Origin: CAG-882 sp050874385 | GTDB lineage: Bacteria > Bacillota > Clostridia > Lachnospirales > Lachnospiraceae | NCBI GenBank assembly: GCA_050874385.1 | Contig: JBNMKO010000004.1 | Location: 1-64,000 of the forward strand | DNA: 64,000 nt | Direction of reading: 5' to 3' | Shown here: piece by piece, positions 1-7,946 of the stretch | Numbering within the stretch: position 1 is the stretch's first letter | Layout of the letters: the number at the start of each line of letters is the position of its first letter | Position numbers and translations under genes: made by a program | The notes under the pieces: generated by a model | Told to the model about the DNA's origin: nothing | The model's database searches: none | Seen by the model: the letters and a program-made list of their open reading frames with translations, nothing else

Positions 1-206
1 CCGATACGGTATGTCTCTACAAACTTCTTATCCTTAAGCTTTGAAAGGAATGTAACAACAGTTGTTCTGGCATAGTTCTTGCCATACTCCTCATTAAGCT
101 TAACTATCAAAGTCTGCACCGGGATATCTCCTTCATAAGCCCAAATCTGTCTCATTATTAAAGTCTCACATACGCTTAACTCTGTAAATACTGTTCTCTT
201 ACTCAT
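1..206 (-). CDS. BlaI/MecI-type transcriptional repressor, N-terminal part (cut by window edge)
   Basis: About 68 codons from the ATG (complement of 204-206) run off the left edge of the window. The translation reads as a winged-helix domain with the BlaI/MecI pattern: an initial LTELE-like helix (here TELSVCETLIMRQIW), then a helix with VQTLIVKLNEEYG, then a recognition-helix-like ARTTVVTFLSKLKDK. A GGAGG Shine-Dalgarno lies 6 bases before the ATG. Proteins of this family are small dimeric repressors, often cleaved by a BlaR1/MecR1 membrane protease encoded next door; that partner, if present, would be outside the window. The upstream AT-rich region holds an inverted repeat that could be its own operator. 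The family call is fairly good, but the C-terminal half is not visible. Confidence 0.75.
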   Translation of the reverse strand, partial: MSKRTVFTELSVCETLIMRQIWAYEGDIPVQTLIVKLNEEYGKNYARTTVVTFLSKLKDKKFVETYRI

Positions 207-310
207 GTGTATCCTCCAAACCTAATCTTATTTTACCGATACGAGTATTATACTAACATCATGCAATCTTTGCAACATATATTTTCGGCACTTTTGCTTA
301 TTTTTGCAAT

Positions 311-350
311 ATATTACAGATATTTTGCTATTTTAGCAATATATTATAGC
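311..350. promoter_or_regulatory. AT-rich inverted and direct repeats upstream of the BlaI-type gene
   Basis: An inverted repeat TTGCTA-TTT-TAGCAA lies at 325-339. It is flanked by two near-identical copies of GCAATATATTA(C/T)AG, one before and one overlapping the right arm. The element is about 120 bases upstream of the repressor gene. BlaI-family repressors usually bind dyads in their own promoter, so an operator role is plausible but inferred. Confidence 0.35.
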
Positions 351-405
351 CACACCTCCTGATTATCATCGTACACTTTACATTTTTAACCGCCACTGCC
401 ACTGT

Positions 406-1563
406 TTACTGGTACTGGTACTCCTTATACCAGTATCCAAAATGGTTCATGCAGACATCGCTCCTCATGCTGAACTTAAACTTCTCAAATCCGAACATGT
501 TCGCAGTCACCTTCTCCCTCCTGTTGTAAACCCCCGGAACGCCCACAACCAATATGTTTCCGTCCTTTTTTCCGAGGAGCAGATGATGAAAATTAAAATA
601 TCCGTGGTTTACAAAGCTGTTGTTTATAAGTCCGCTGTCCGCAGCACTTATTTTAGGAAGCTCATCAAGTCCTATGTCCACACAGTCGTAAATCTCATCC
701 TCGGAAAATGCAAGCACAGGCTCTTTTCCGTCAAAAAGCATATCCATTTTTGAACGGGTCTTTGCCACAGGTGCGTCCTCCGACACATGAAGCACACTGC
801 CATCCTTAGCCGTCTCTTTGCCGCCGTCTCCCGAAACCACCTGCGTATCGCCGTCAGCGCCATCCGCTATATACACCATCTTAATCGGTCTCTCCCATAC
901 GGGTGCCTCAGCAGTCGCAGCGGCACGGCTCTTGCTTGCATCATCACCAACAACATCGGCAGACATAGCTTTTTCTGATAAAACTTCTGTTAACGGCTTA
1001 TCAGATACAGGCAAATTATTATCATTAACGATATTATCCATCTCTGCATTCACAACCTTCTGTGCATGCCCTTCCATGTTGGCATCAGCAGCCTTCTCCG
1101 TGTAATCTTTCATTGTTGCATTGGCGGACTTCCTTATGTAATCCTCCATTGTAACCTCTGTAAACTTCTTTGTATACTCCTCCTTTTTTATAACATTCTT
1201 CGTGTCAAATGGCAGGTCATCCCACTGACTTGCAAACATTCTCTCCCCACTTTTGCCGTCAATGTAAAGACCACAGATATCATTAAACGGCTCCTCTATA
1301 TCCGACAACGGCTTTGAGACATAGAACTGTCCCATTCCGCTTTTAACAACCATGTCCCCCATATATATTCCCACGATTGCCGCATCATGTCTCACAAAAA
1401 AATATACCTTGTAGTTTTCCACCTGTGAATAAGCCCCCTTCAGATTTATCCACAGCTTAACGCTCTCCCCTCTGCACTCCGTCTTTGCAAATCCCACATT
1501 CTTATTTTTCATTCCATTGTCGTAAGCGTACATGTAGGATATCAATCGTCTGTATTCCGACAA
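406..1563 (-). CDS. Conserved Lachnospiraceae-type protein of unknown function (DUF6128-like)
   Basis: The likely start is TTG at 1563, about 10 bases after a strong GGGGAGGAG Shine-Dalgarno; the reading frame is open further upstream but without a ribosome site. This gives about 385 residues. The N-terminal ~130 residues (YMYAYDNGMKNKNVGFAK onwards) look like a compact domain found in Lachnospiraceae proteins with a central low-complexity linker. Residues ~140-270 are a charged, repetitive linker with the recurring pattern xxM(E/K)DY. The C-terminal ~100 residues (DMLFDGKEPVLAFSEDE onwards) form a second conserved domain rich in aromatic residues. There is no signal peptide or membrane segment. 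It lies downstream of ksgA on the same strand. I recognise the architecture only loosely and assign no function. Confidence 0.6.
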   Translation of the reverse strand: MSEYRRLISYMYAYDNGMKNKNVGFAKTECRGESVKLWINLKGAYSQVENYKVYFFVRHDAAIVGIYMGDMVVKSGMGQFYVSKPLSDIEEPFNDICGLYIDGKSGERMFASQWDDLPFDTKNVIKKEEYTKKFTEVTMEDYIRKSANATMKDYTEKAADANMEGHAQKVVNAEMDNIVNDNNLPVSDKPLTEVLSEKAMSADVVGDDASKSRAAATAEAPVWERPIKMVYIADGADGDTQVVSGDGGKETAKDGSVLHVSEDAPVAKTRSKMDMLFDGKEPVLAFSEDEIYDCVDIGLDELPKISAADSGLINNSFVNHGYFNFHHLLLGKKDGNILVVGVPGVYNRREKVTANMFGFEKFKFSMRSDVCMNHFGYWYKEYQYQ

Positions 1564-1705
1564 AAAAATCACTCTCCTCCCCTTATCTACAGAGCTTTTA
1601 GAGCATGCGCATGAAAATTTCTCGCACACGTCCCTACTCACCCTCACATTTTCATAATATGCGTAAAAAAGGAAATTATGAGTGATTTTTGAAATATCTA
1701 AAAAT

Positions 1706-2575
1706 CTATTTTCTTGTAAAATAATTTGAAAGCTGTGCAAACTGCGCGAGTGTCAGCGCCTCACCGCGTATGCTCGGGCTTACCCCAAGCGACTCAATCG
1801 CCTTTGCAATCTGCTCCTTTGAGAGCGTGAGCTCCGATGAATTTGACAGACCGTTTGCAAGAGTCTTTCTTCTCTGGTTAAAGCTTGCCCTTATAAGCTT
1901 GAACATAAACTCGGCATCGTCAACCTCAACCGGACAGGTCTCGTGCTTTTTAAGCCTTATAACCGCAGAGCCGACATTTGGTCTTGGCATAAAACATGTC
2001 GGCGGCACATTTAAAACTATCTCAGGCTTTGCATAGTACTGCACCGCCAGAGAAAGCGCGCCGTAGTCCTTGGTTCCCGGTCCCACCTGCATGCGGTCAG
2101 CGACCTCTCTTTGAACCATTATTGTTATGCTGTCAATCGGCACATGGCTCTCAAAAAGTCCCATTATTATAGGTGTCGTGATGTAATATGGCAGATTTGC
2201 CACGACCTTAATCGGGCGGCCACCGTTCTTCTCCTCGGCGAGCGCCGCAATATCTACCTTCAATATATCCTCATTGATTACGGTCACATTGTCATAAGGC
2301 GCGAGCGTCTCCTTCAAAATCGGAATGAGGTTGGTATCAATCTCGACAGCCGCAACCTCCCTCGCGTTCTCGCAAAGAAGCTGTGTCATCGTTCCGATAC
2401 CCGGCCCTATCTCAAGCACAAAATCGTCCTTTGTCACACCCGCCTCGCGCACTATCTTCTCGACGACATTGCCATCTATAAGAAAATTCTGCCCGAAACG
2501 CTTTTGGAACATGAAACCATATTTATCAATTATCTCTCTCGTATTTGTCGGATTTCCAAGATGTTTATTCTCCAA
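1706..2575 (-). CDS. ksgA: 16S rRNA dimethyladenosine transferase (RsmA/KsgA)
   Basis: This 289-residue protein is a SAM-dependent methyltransferase that dimethylates two adjacent adenines in helix 45 of 16S rRNA during small-subunit assembly. The family signatures are clear: RFGQNFL near residue 27, the SAM-binding glycine loop EIGPGIGTMT near residue 55, and the catalytic NLPYY motif near residue 126. The length matches the family. The start is TTG at 2575, preceded by AGAGGAAAAA. It follows tatD by about 25 bases and is probably co-transcribed with metG and tatD, an order common in Firmicutes. In Bacillus an rnmV (ribonuclease M5) gene lies between tatD and ksgA; here it is absent. Confidence 0.96.
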   Translation of the reverse strand: MENKHLGNPTNTREIIDKYGFMFQKRFGQNFLIDGNVVEKIVREAGVTKDDFVLEIGPGIGTMTQLLCENAREVAAVEIDTNLIPILKETLAPYDNVTVINEDILKVDIAALAEEKNGGRPIKVVANLPYYITTPIIMGLFESHVPIDSITIMVQREVADRMQVGPGTKDYGALSLAVQYYAKPEIVLNVPPTCFMPRPNVGSAVIRLKKHETCPVEVDDAEFMFKLIRASFNQRRKTLANGLSNSSELTLSKEQIAKAIESLGVSPSIRGEALTLAQFAQLSNYFTRK

Positions 2576-2601
2576 ATTTTTCCTCTTTCTATTAAACCTA
2601 T

Positions 2602-3372
2602 TTATATTCCAAACAGCTTCCTCGCATTCTGATTTGTGACCGCAATCACCTCATCCTCACTCACGTTTTTAAGCTGTGCAATTTTCTCAACCACATAAGG
2701 AAGATTTAGCGAGCTGTTTCTCTTTCCGCGGTTTGGAACGGGTGTGAGGTACGGGCTGTCCGTCTCAAGCAAAATTCTCTCAAGCGGCATCATGCTCACC
2801 GTATCCACAAGCTTCTTCGCGTTCTTGTAGGTCACAACGCCGCCCACACCGAGGTAATATCCCGCGTCAAGGTACTGTCTTGCCATCTCCGGCGAGTAAG
2901 AATAACAGTGAATTACTCCGCGCAGTGCCCTATATTTGTCGCCAAGAAGAATGTCAGCCGTGTCCTTCGCCGCCTCGCGGCTGTGAATTATAATAGGCTT
3001 ATCCACCTCAAGCGCGAGGTCTAACTGCCTTACAAACCATTTTTTCTGTATGTCGGCATCCGGCTCATCCCAGTAGTAATCAAGACCGATTTCTCCCACC
3101 GCCACAACCTTTTTGTTGTGAAGTGCCTCGTCCTTCATGTACTGTATGAACTCCTCATTAAGTGGTGCTGTCTCGCTTGGATGCACACCAACCGCCGCAT
3201 ATATATAATCATACTGCGCCGCGAGCGCAATACTGCTTTTTGTCGTCTCCATCGATGCGCCGACATTTACAACATACTCTATACCGTTTTGGGGGAGCTT
3301 ATTTAAAAGCTCCCCGCGGTCATCATTGAACGCCTCATCGTCATAATGGGCGTGTGACTCAAATATTCCCAT
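2602..3372 (-). CDS. tatD: TatD-family metal-dependent hydrolase (3'-5' DNase)
   Basis: TatD-family TIM-barrel protein of 256 residues counted from the ATG at 3372, which has AGGAG 4 bases upstream; the reading frame extends 17 codons further but without support. Metal-binding residues are visible in order: HxH (FESHAHYDD, residues 7 and 9), a Glu in GEIGLDYYWDEP, His in PIIIHSREA, His in GVIHCYSYS, and Asp in LLETDSPYLTP. Family members have 3'-5' exonuclease activity in DNA repair and turnover; the cellular role in this organism is inferred. It sits between metG and ksgA in a housekeeping operon. Two hairpins separate it from metG. Confidence 0.92.
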   Translation of the reverse strand: MGIFESHAHYDDEAFNDDRGELLNKLPQNGIEYVVNVGASMETTKSSIALAAQYDYIYAAVGVHPSETAPLNEEFIQYMKDEALHNKKVVAVGEIGLDYYWDEPDADIQKKWFVRQLDLALEVDKPIIIHSREAAKDTADILLGDKYRALRGVIHCYSYSPEMARQYLDAGYYLGVGGVVTYKNAKKLVDTVSMMPLERILLETDSPYLTPVPNRGKRNSSLNLPYVVEKIAQLKNVSEDEVIAVTNQNARKLFGI

Positions 3373-3399
3373 AATACTCCTAACTAATTCAACACATTC

Positions 3400-3420
3400 G
3401 AAATAAGCGCAGCTTATTTC
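3400..3420 (-). other. Intercistronic hairpin between metG and tatD (distal)
   Basis: Perfect 9-bp arms GAAATAAGC and GCTTATTTC enclose a GCA loop, 28 bases before the tatD start. There is no U-run, so it is not a standard terminator. A role in mRNA stability or processing is possible. Confidence 0.5.
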
Positions 3421-3424
3421 CAAA

Positions 3425-3464
3425 GGTTAGTAGTAGACTAGCTTTTGCTCGTCTACTACTAACC
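3425..3464 (-). other. 14-bp hairpin spanning the metG stop codon
   Basis: Arms GGTTAGTAGTAGAC and GTCTACTACTAACC pair perfectly, and an inner AGC/GCT pair extends the stem. The metG stop codon lies inside the arm. There is no T-tract on the minus strand, so full termination is unlikely. It could protect the metG 3' end or reduce read-through into tatD. Confidence 0.55.
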
Positions 3465-5483
3465 GATGCTTACTCCATTAGGCACATCCTTCTCCGCTGT
3501 CAAAAGCACAGGCTTGCCATCCGCGTCCTCAGCGCAAAGAAGCATGCCCTCCGAGAGCACTCCCGCAAGCTTTGCCGGCTTTAAGTTGGCTACAACGACA
3601 ACCTTCTTGCCAACCATCTCCTCGGCTGTGTAGTGTGGTCTAAGTCCCGATACAATCTGTCGCACCTCGCTGCCCATCTTTACCTGTGAGCAGAGAAGCT
3701 TCTTGGACTTCTCGACATTCTCGCACTTTATAATCTGACCAATTCTGAGCTGTGTCTTGAAGAAATCATCAATGGTAATCTCAGGAGCCTTCTCAACATC
3801 GACACCTGCGTCTTCCGAAGCACTGCTGCCCTGAGCGCCGTCTGCTGCCTTAGCGTTGTCTACGCCGTTTCCGTCAGCCGCCGCCTCAGCCTCCGCTGCT
3901 GCCTTCTGCTTAGCCCTGATTTCCTCTACCTTTTCCATAACCTCTTTCACGTCGAGACGTGCAAAGAGAATTTCAGGTGTCTCGGTAACCTTGTTTCCTG
4001 AAGGATAGAGACCGAATGTATTAAGGCTCTCCTTGCCTCTTGGCTGTGCGTTTAACTGCTTTCTTATGCGCTGTGCAGTCTCAGGCATAAAGGACTCCAA
4101 AAGTTCCGCACCGATTAAAATACTCTCAACAAGATTGTAGAGAACTGTCTCAAGACGCTCCTTCTTTGACTCGTCCTTTGCGAGTGCCCAAGGCATTGTC
4201 TCGTCGATATATTTATTGCATCTCTTAAAGAGATTGAAAATCTCTGTCATCGCGTCCGCAACACGAAGCTCCTCCATCTTAGCGTCAACCTTAGCCATTG
4301 TTCCGAGAACGAACTTCTTTAAGTCCTCATCAACCTCCTCAGCTACACCTGTGTTGTTGACAACGCCGCCAAAGTACTTGTTTGACATGGATATCGTTCT
4401 GTTTACAAGATTTCCAAGTGTGTTTGCAAGCTCTGAGTTCATTCTCTCTACAAGAAGCTCCCAGGTGATTACACCATCGTTCTCAAACGGCATCTCGTGG
4501 AGCACGAAGAAACGAACCGCATCAACGCCGAACAAATCTACAAGGTCATCGGCATAGATTACATTTCCCTTAGACTTGCTCATCTTGCCGTCGCCCTGTA
4601 AAAGCCAAGGATGTCCAAACACCTGCTTAGGAAGCGGAAGGTCGAGAGCCATGAGGAAAATAGGCCAGTAAATTGTATGGAACCTGATAATATCTTTTCC
4701 GATAAGATGAAGGTCAGCAGGCCAGAACTCATTGAAAAGCTTATCGTTGTTGCCGTCCACATCATAGCCAAGTCCCGTGATATAGTTTGTGAGAGCGTCA
4801 AGCCATACATACACGACATGTCTGTCGTCGAAATCCACAGGAATACCCCACTTGAAGGAGGTTCTCGACACACACAAATCCTGAAGTCCCGGAAGAAGGA
4901 AGTTGTTCATCATCTCATTCTTTCTTGAAACAGGCTGTATAAATTCAGGATGTGTATTTATATAGTCAATAAGTCTGTCAGCGTACTTGCTCATCTTGAA
5001 GAAGTATGCCTCCTCCTTAGCCGGCTTACACTCTCTGCCGCAGTCAGGACACTTGCCGTCGACAAGCTGTGACTCTGTCCAAAAGGACTCGCAAGGTGTA
5101 CAGTACATTCCCTCGTAATGTCCCTTGTAGATATCGCCCTTGTCATAGAGCTTCTTGAAAATCTTCTGAACCTGCTTCTCATGGTAGTCGTCTGTTGTCC
5201 TGATAAACTTATCGTAGGAGGTGTTCATAAGGTCCCATATTCTCTTAATCTCACCTGCTACATTGTCGACATACTGCTTAGGTGTAATTCCTGCTGCCTC
5301 TGCCTTCAGCTCAATCTTCTGACCGTGCTCATCGGTTCCTGTCTGAAATCTTACATTGTAGCCCTGAAATCTCTTGTATCTTGCAATGCTGTCTGCAAGA
5401 ACAATCTCATAGGTGTTGCCTATATGCGGCTTACCCGATGTATAGGCAATGGCTGTTGTGATATAATAATTCTTCTTTTCCAT
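3459..5483 (-). CDS. metG: Methionine-tRNA ligase with C-terminal tRNA-binding domain
   Basis: Charges tRNA-Met with methionine in the cytoplasm. The class I signatures are HIGN at residues 20-23 and KMSKS near residue 300. A zinc-binding insert carries CTPC and CPDC pairs. The anticodon-binding helical domain follows. After an Ala/Glu-rich linker (~540-570), the last ~105 residues form an EMAP/Trbp111-type tRNA-binding domain (DDFFKTQLRIGQI onwards). The full length of 674 residues matches bacterial long-form MetRS. I chose ATG at 5483 because it gives the family-standard start MEKKNYYIT; a GTG four codons upstream is possible. No T-box consensus was seen upstream. It is the first gene of a metG-tatD-ksgA group. 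Confidence 0.97.
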   Translation of the reverse strand: MEKKNYYITTAIAYTSGKPHIGNTYEIVLADSIARYKRFQGYNVRFQTGTDEHGQKIELKAEAAGITPKQYVDNVAGEIKRIWDLMNTSYDKFIRTTDDYHEKQVQKIFKKLYDKGDIYKGHYEGMYCTPCESFWTESQLVDGKCPDCGRECKPAKEEAYFFKMSKYADRLIDYINTHPEFIQPVSRKNEMMNNFLLPGLQDLCVSRTSFKWGIPVDFDDRHVVYVWLDALTNYITGLGYDVDGNNDKLFNEFWPADLHLIGKDIIRFHTIYWPIFLMALDLPLPKQVFGHPWLLQGDGKMSKSKGNVIYADDLVDLFGVDAVRFFVLHEMPFENDGVITWELLVERMNSELANTLGNLVNRTISMSNKYFGGVVNNTGVAEEVDEDLKKFVLGTMAKVDAKMEELRVADAMTEIFNLFKRCNKYIDETMPWALAKDESKKERLETVLYNLVESILIGAELLESFMPETAQRIRKQLNAQPRGKESLNTFGLYPSGNKVTETPEILFARLDVKEVMEKVEEIRAKQKAAAEAEAAADGNGVDNAKAADGAQGSSASEDAGVDVEKAPEITIDDFFKTQLRIGQIIKCENVEKSKKLLCSQVKMGSEVRQIVSGLRPHYTAEEMVGKKVVVVANLKPAKLAGVLSEGMLLCAEDADGKPVLLTAEKDVPNGVSIG

Positions 5484-5528
5484 TTGACCAATCACTCTTT
5501 TCTTCTATAGTTTTATTAATATGTGACA

Positions 5529-5557
5529 AGACTACCACAAGTATTTTTCCTTGTCAA
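5529..5557 (-). promoter_or_regulatory. Possible promoter of metG
   Basis: On the minus strand TTGACA (5552-5557) is followed after 17 bases by TAGTCT (5529-5534). The -35 is perfect but the -10 matches only three positions of TATAAT. It is the best candidate between the repeat region and the gene. Confidence 0.3.
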
Positions 5558-5860
5558 ATAAATACGATTAGGCAGATAAAATCACTTTCTAAAACAAATT
5601 TTTCTGCCCAAAAGCTGCCAAATATAGCTTGAAAGGTAGATAAAACAGCTCTTATTTGGTGACTATCCTGAATTTTGTCTGCCCTAAAGTCCATATAAAG
5701 CCAAACAGGACAGAGAAATTCATCTTATAAATGTTATTTCTCTGCCCACAGCCCCTATAAATGACATTAATGGCAGAGTGAAGCATCTTACTGAATACTA
5801 TTTCTCTGTCTACAGCCCCAATAAATTCTGTGCATAGACAGAAAACTATCCTGCTCTCCG
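5542..5860. repeat. Five degenerate tandem units of about 65 bp, gene-free
   Basis: This 388-base gap between metG and the DUF4832 gene holds no credible gene. Units begin near 5542, 5596, 5669, 5734 and 5799. The best two (5734 and 5799) share TATTTCTCTG, then ACAGCCCC, then ATAAAT, then a cAGA-type arm. Within units, TCTGCC-like and GGCAGA-like segments can pair. The stem is CTCTGCC/GGCAGAG in the unit at 5734 and TCTGTCTA/TAGACAGA (minus strand) in the unit at 5799, which is a compensatory change. The unit at 5669 pairs on the minus strand with one G-U. Copies are too diverged and spacers too irregular for CRISPR. Confidence 0.55.
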
Positions 5861-5871
5861 ATTAACATCAT

Positions 5872-7254
5872 CTAATTCAATAGAAAATAATACCCCCTGC
5901 TCTCCACATCCATATCAAGCTTCACCTGCGGCTGTCCCGTCTCGGGATTTTCAATGCCCACGGCGAGGCGATATGTCCCGTCCATAAGGTGCTTTCTGTC
6001 ATCACCCGCTATGACAAGCTTGGCTGTACTGCTGCCATTGTCAAAAATTCCTGTGAGGTCTATATCCGTCTCACATCTTTTTACAACCTTTCCGCCCGCG
6101 TCGATAAGGTACGCGCAAAACTTCCAGTCAAAGTACATAGGGGCGGTTCCATAATTGTTGACGGTAAGCGAGATATCCGTGCGCCCCATAAACTTATTAT
6201 CAAGTATTTTACATTCCGATACGCCATAGCGGTAACCTATTTTTTCAAGCACTTCATAGACCTCGGCTGGATAATTTTTCTCGTCCTTGTGGGCAGTAGG
6301 ACACATCGGCCCTACAAATGTCATGTGCGAGGCGGACAGAAGACCCAGTGTCTCGCCAAGCCTGTCCGTCAGCATTTCAGACATTGAGTATGAGCTTGTA
6401 AACTCGCCGCCCACAGGCTGTGTCTCCCACACATTTGGAACTGCGACAAGCTCCATTGGTGTCTCGGGGCCCGAATAGGTTCCGCCCTCCTCAATCCATG
6501 ACAGCCACTCATTTGTGTCCTTAGCGTGACCCGTCATGTCGTTATACACGCCCATTCCGTACTCTGCCACATAGGAAAAAGGTCGGCGCATAAGAAGTTT
6601 TGCGTTCGGAAACGCACTCACATACGGCTTGACATACTCCCTCAAAACCTCCTCCGACGGCAGCCTTTTTATGCCGTCGGCATACTTCACATGCCATTCT
6701 CCCCAGTGCCCAACGCTTCCAAGCTCTATAAAACAGAAAAAGTAATCTCCCCCGTATCTGTCCCCGAGTGCCTGTATTGCCTTTTTGTGGTACTCTATAA
6801 ATGTAGGGTTTGAGTAATCGGGCGAGTAGCCTTTCCCGTATGAAGTATCGTAAAACACACCGTCCCCTGTCTTTTCATAGAGCCAGTCAGGTATGTCCAT
6901 GTGCTCCTCGTCGGACGGGTCGTCGCAGATAAACCTGAAAACCACCTTTTTTCCCTGCTCCCGCCATGTATCAAGGTGATTTTCCTCCTCCATCGATGCA
7001 AAATCGAACACGCCCTCCTCCGGCTCAATCTCGCGCCATGTCACACCCATGTACACTAAAGTATTGTCCCCCACAGCGTCAAAAGAATCCGCCTTTGGCG
7101 CAAATCCCATCATCGGGTTTTTAAACGCATAATCCAACGTATCATACTCATAGGTTTTCATCCTTATCATCATCTTAGACATGACAATGACAGCCGCCAC
7201 AATGGCAATGATAATTATCCCAAAAATCAGCCCCGTATTTCTCTTTTTAGCCAT
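5872..7254 (-). CDS. DUF4832-family protein, membrane-anchored, last gene of the Pel-like operon
   Basis: A 460-residue protein with an N-terminal membrane anchor (residues ~7-27). The domain that follows has a TIM-barrel-like look, with recurring aromatic and acidic motifs (YMGVTWREIEPEEGVFDF, FIELGSVGHWGEWH, NDMTGHAKDTNEW). The last ~110 residues form a beta-rich module. DUF4832 proteins are thought to be related to glycoside hydrolases, with conserved Glu in GEWH, but no activity is established that I know of. The start at 7254 has GGAG 6 bases upstream and overlaps the end of the DUF4956 gene, so the two are translationally coupled. By context it may process or bind the exported polysaccharide. 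Confidence 0.75.
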   Translation of the reverse strand: MAKKRNTGLIFGIIIIAIVAAVIVMSKMMIRMKTYEYDTLDYAFKNPMMGFAPKADSFDAVGDNTLVYMGVTWREIEPEEGVFDFASMEEENHLDTWREQGKKVVFRFICDDPSDEEHMDIPDWLYEKTGDGVFYDTSYGKGYSPDYSNPTFIEYHKKAIQALGDRYGGDYFFCFIELGSVGHWGEWHVKYADGIKRLPSEEVLREYVKPYVSAFPNAKLLMRRPFSYVAEYGMGVYNDMTGHAKDTNEWLSWIEEGGTYSGPETPMELVAVPNVWETQPVGGEFTSSYSMSEMLTDRLGETLGLLSASHMTFVGPMCPTAHKDEKNYPAEVYEVLEKIGYRYGVSECKILDNKFMGRTDISLTVNNYGTAPMYFDWKFCAYLIDAGGKVVKRCETDIDLTGIFDNGSSTAKLVIAGDDRKHLMDGTYRLAVGIENPETGQPQVKLDMDVESRGYYFLLN

Positions 7255-7930
7255 GATATTCTCCATTAAACTCTATAAGCGCGGCATCGTTGACACCCTC
7301 TATATCCCTTATGTGCTCAACAAATGTCTGGTTGTTATTTTTGCATCTTACCTGAACGGTGAGCTCCGAGTTCTCAGCTCGCACTATCTTAGAGCGCACC
7401 GTGTACTTTAATTTTCCAAGCGCCCTTATAACACCATCGCCCGCCTCATCGCCGTTATAGTGAACCACAAGCATGTACTGGTAGCCCGTCGCCCCCTTTG
7501 CGCTAAAGCACACAACAAGAATAAACATAATCAAAAAGGTAATTCCTGCAAGTATGTACATGCTCGCACCTATGGTAATTCCCGTCGTTATCGCCCAGAA
7601 CATGTACATGAGGTCTAGCGGCTCCTTTATCGCTGTACGGTAACGCACGATTGAGAGAGCGCCGACCATACCAAGGGAAATCACAATGTTGGTGCTGATT
7701 GCCAGTGTGACCATGCTTGTGAGCACCGTCATCCCGACGAGGGTTATCGCATAATTTCTGCTGAAAACCACGCCCTTATAAAACTTTTTGTAGACCGCAT
7801 ATATAAGCAGTCCCATTACAAGTGCCAAAAGCAAATCCGCCGTCATTGTCAGGATGGTTGACAGGGATATTGCCTGATTGTACATGTCCGACTCCAAAAC
7901 CGATTTTTTTATTACATCCTTTATACTCAT
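7247..7930 (-). CDS. DUF4956-family membrane protein
   Basis: A 227-residue protein with about four transmembrane helices between residues ~20 and 140, then a soluble C-terminal domain of ~80 residues resembling a small ferredoxin-like fold. The sequence around GALSIVRYRTAIKEPLDL is the strongest family signature. The ATG at 7930 follows AAAGGAG by 7 bases. DUF4956 genes very often neighbour VTC-domain genes, as here. This suggests the pair acts together in polyphosphate or anionic polymer synthesis at the membrane; that is inference. It is co-transcribed with the upstream VTC and CotH genes and the Pel genes. Confidence 0.8.
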   Translation of the reverse strand: MSIKDVIKKSVLESDMYNQAISLSTILTMTADLLLALVMGLLIYAVYKKFYKGVVFSRNYAITLVGMTVLTSMVTLAISTNIVISLGMVGALSIVRYRTAIKEPLDLMYMFWAITTGITIGASMYILAGITFLIMFILVVCFSAKGATGYQYMLVVHYNGDEAGDGVIRALGKLKYTVRSKIVRAENSELTVQVRCKNNNQTFVEHIRDIEGVNDAALIEFNGEYHG

Positions 7931-7946
7931 TGTCCGCTCCTTTCTC

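Noticed and set aside
5542..5860. CRISPR array
   Set aside because: Units are degenerate along their whole length with no constant repeat and unique spacers, and no cas genes are near.
5484..5871. T-box or S-box riboswitch upstream of metG
   Set aside because: No AGGGTGG-type T-box consensus or S-box core was found on the minus strand; the repeats do not resemble either leader.
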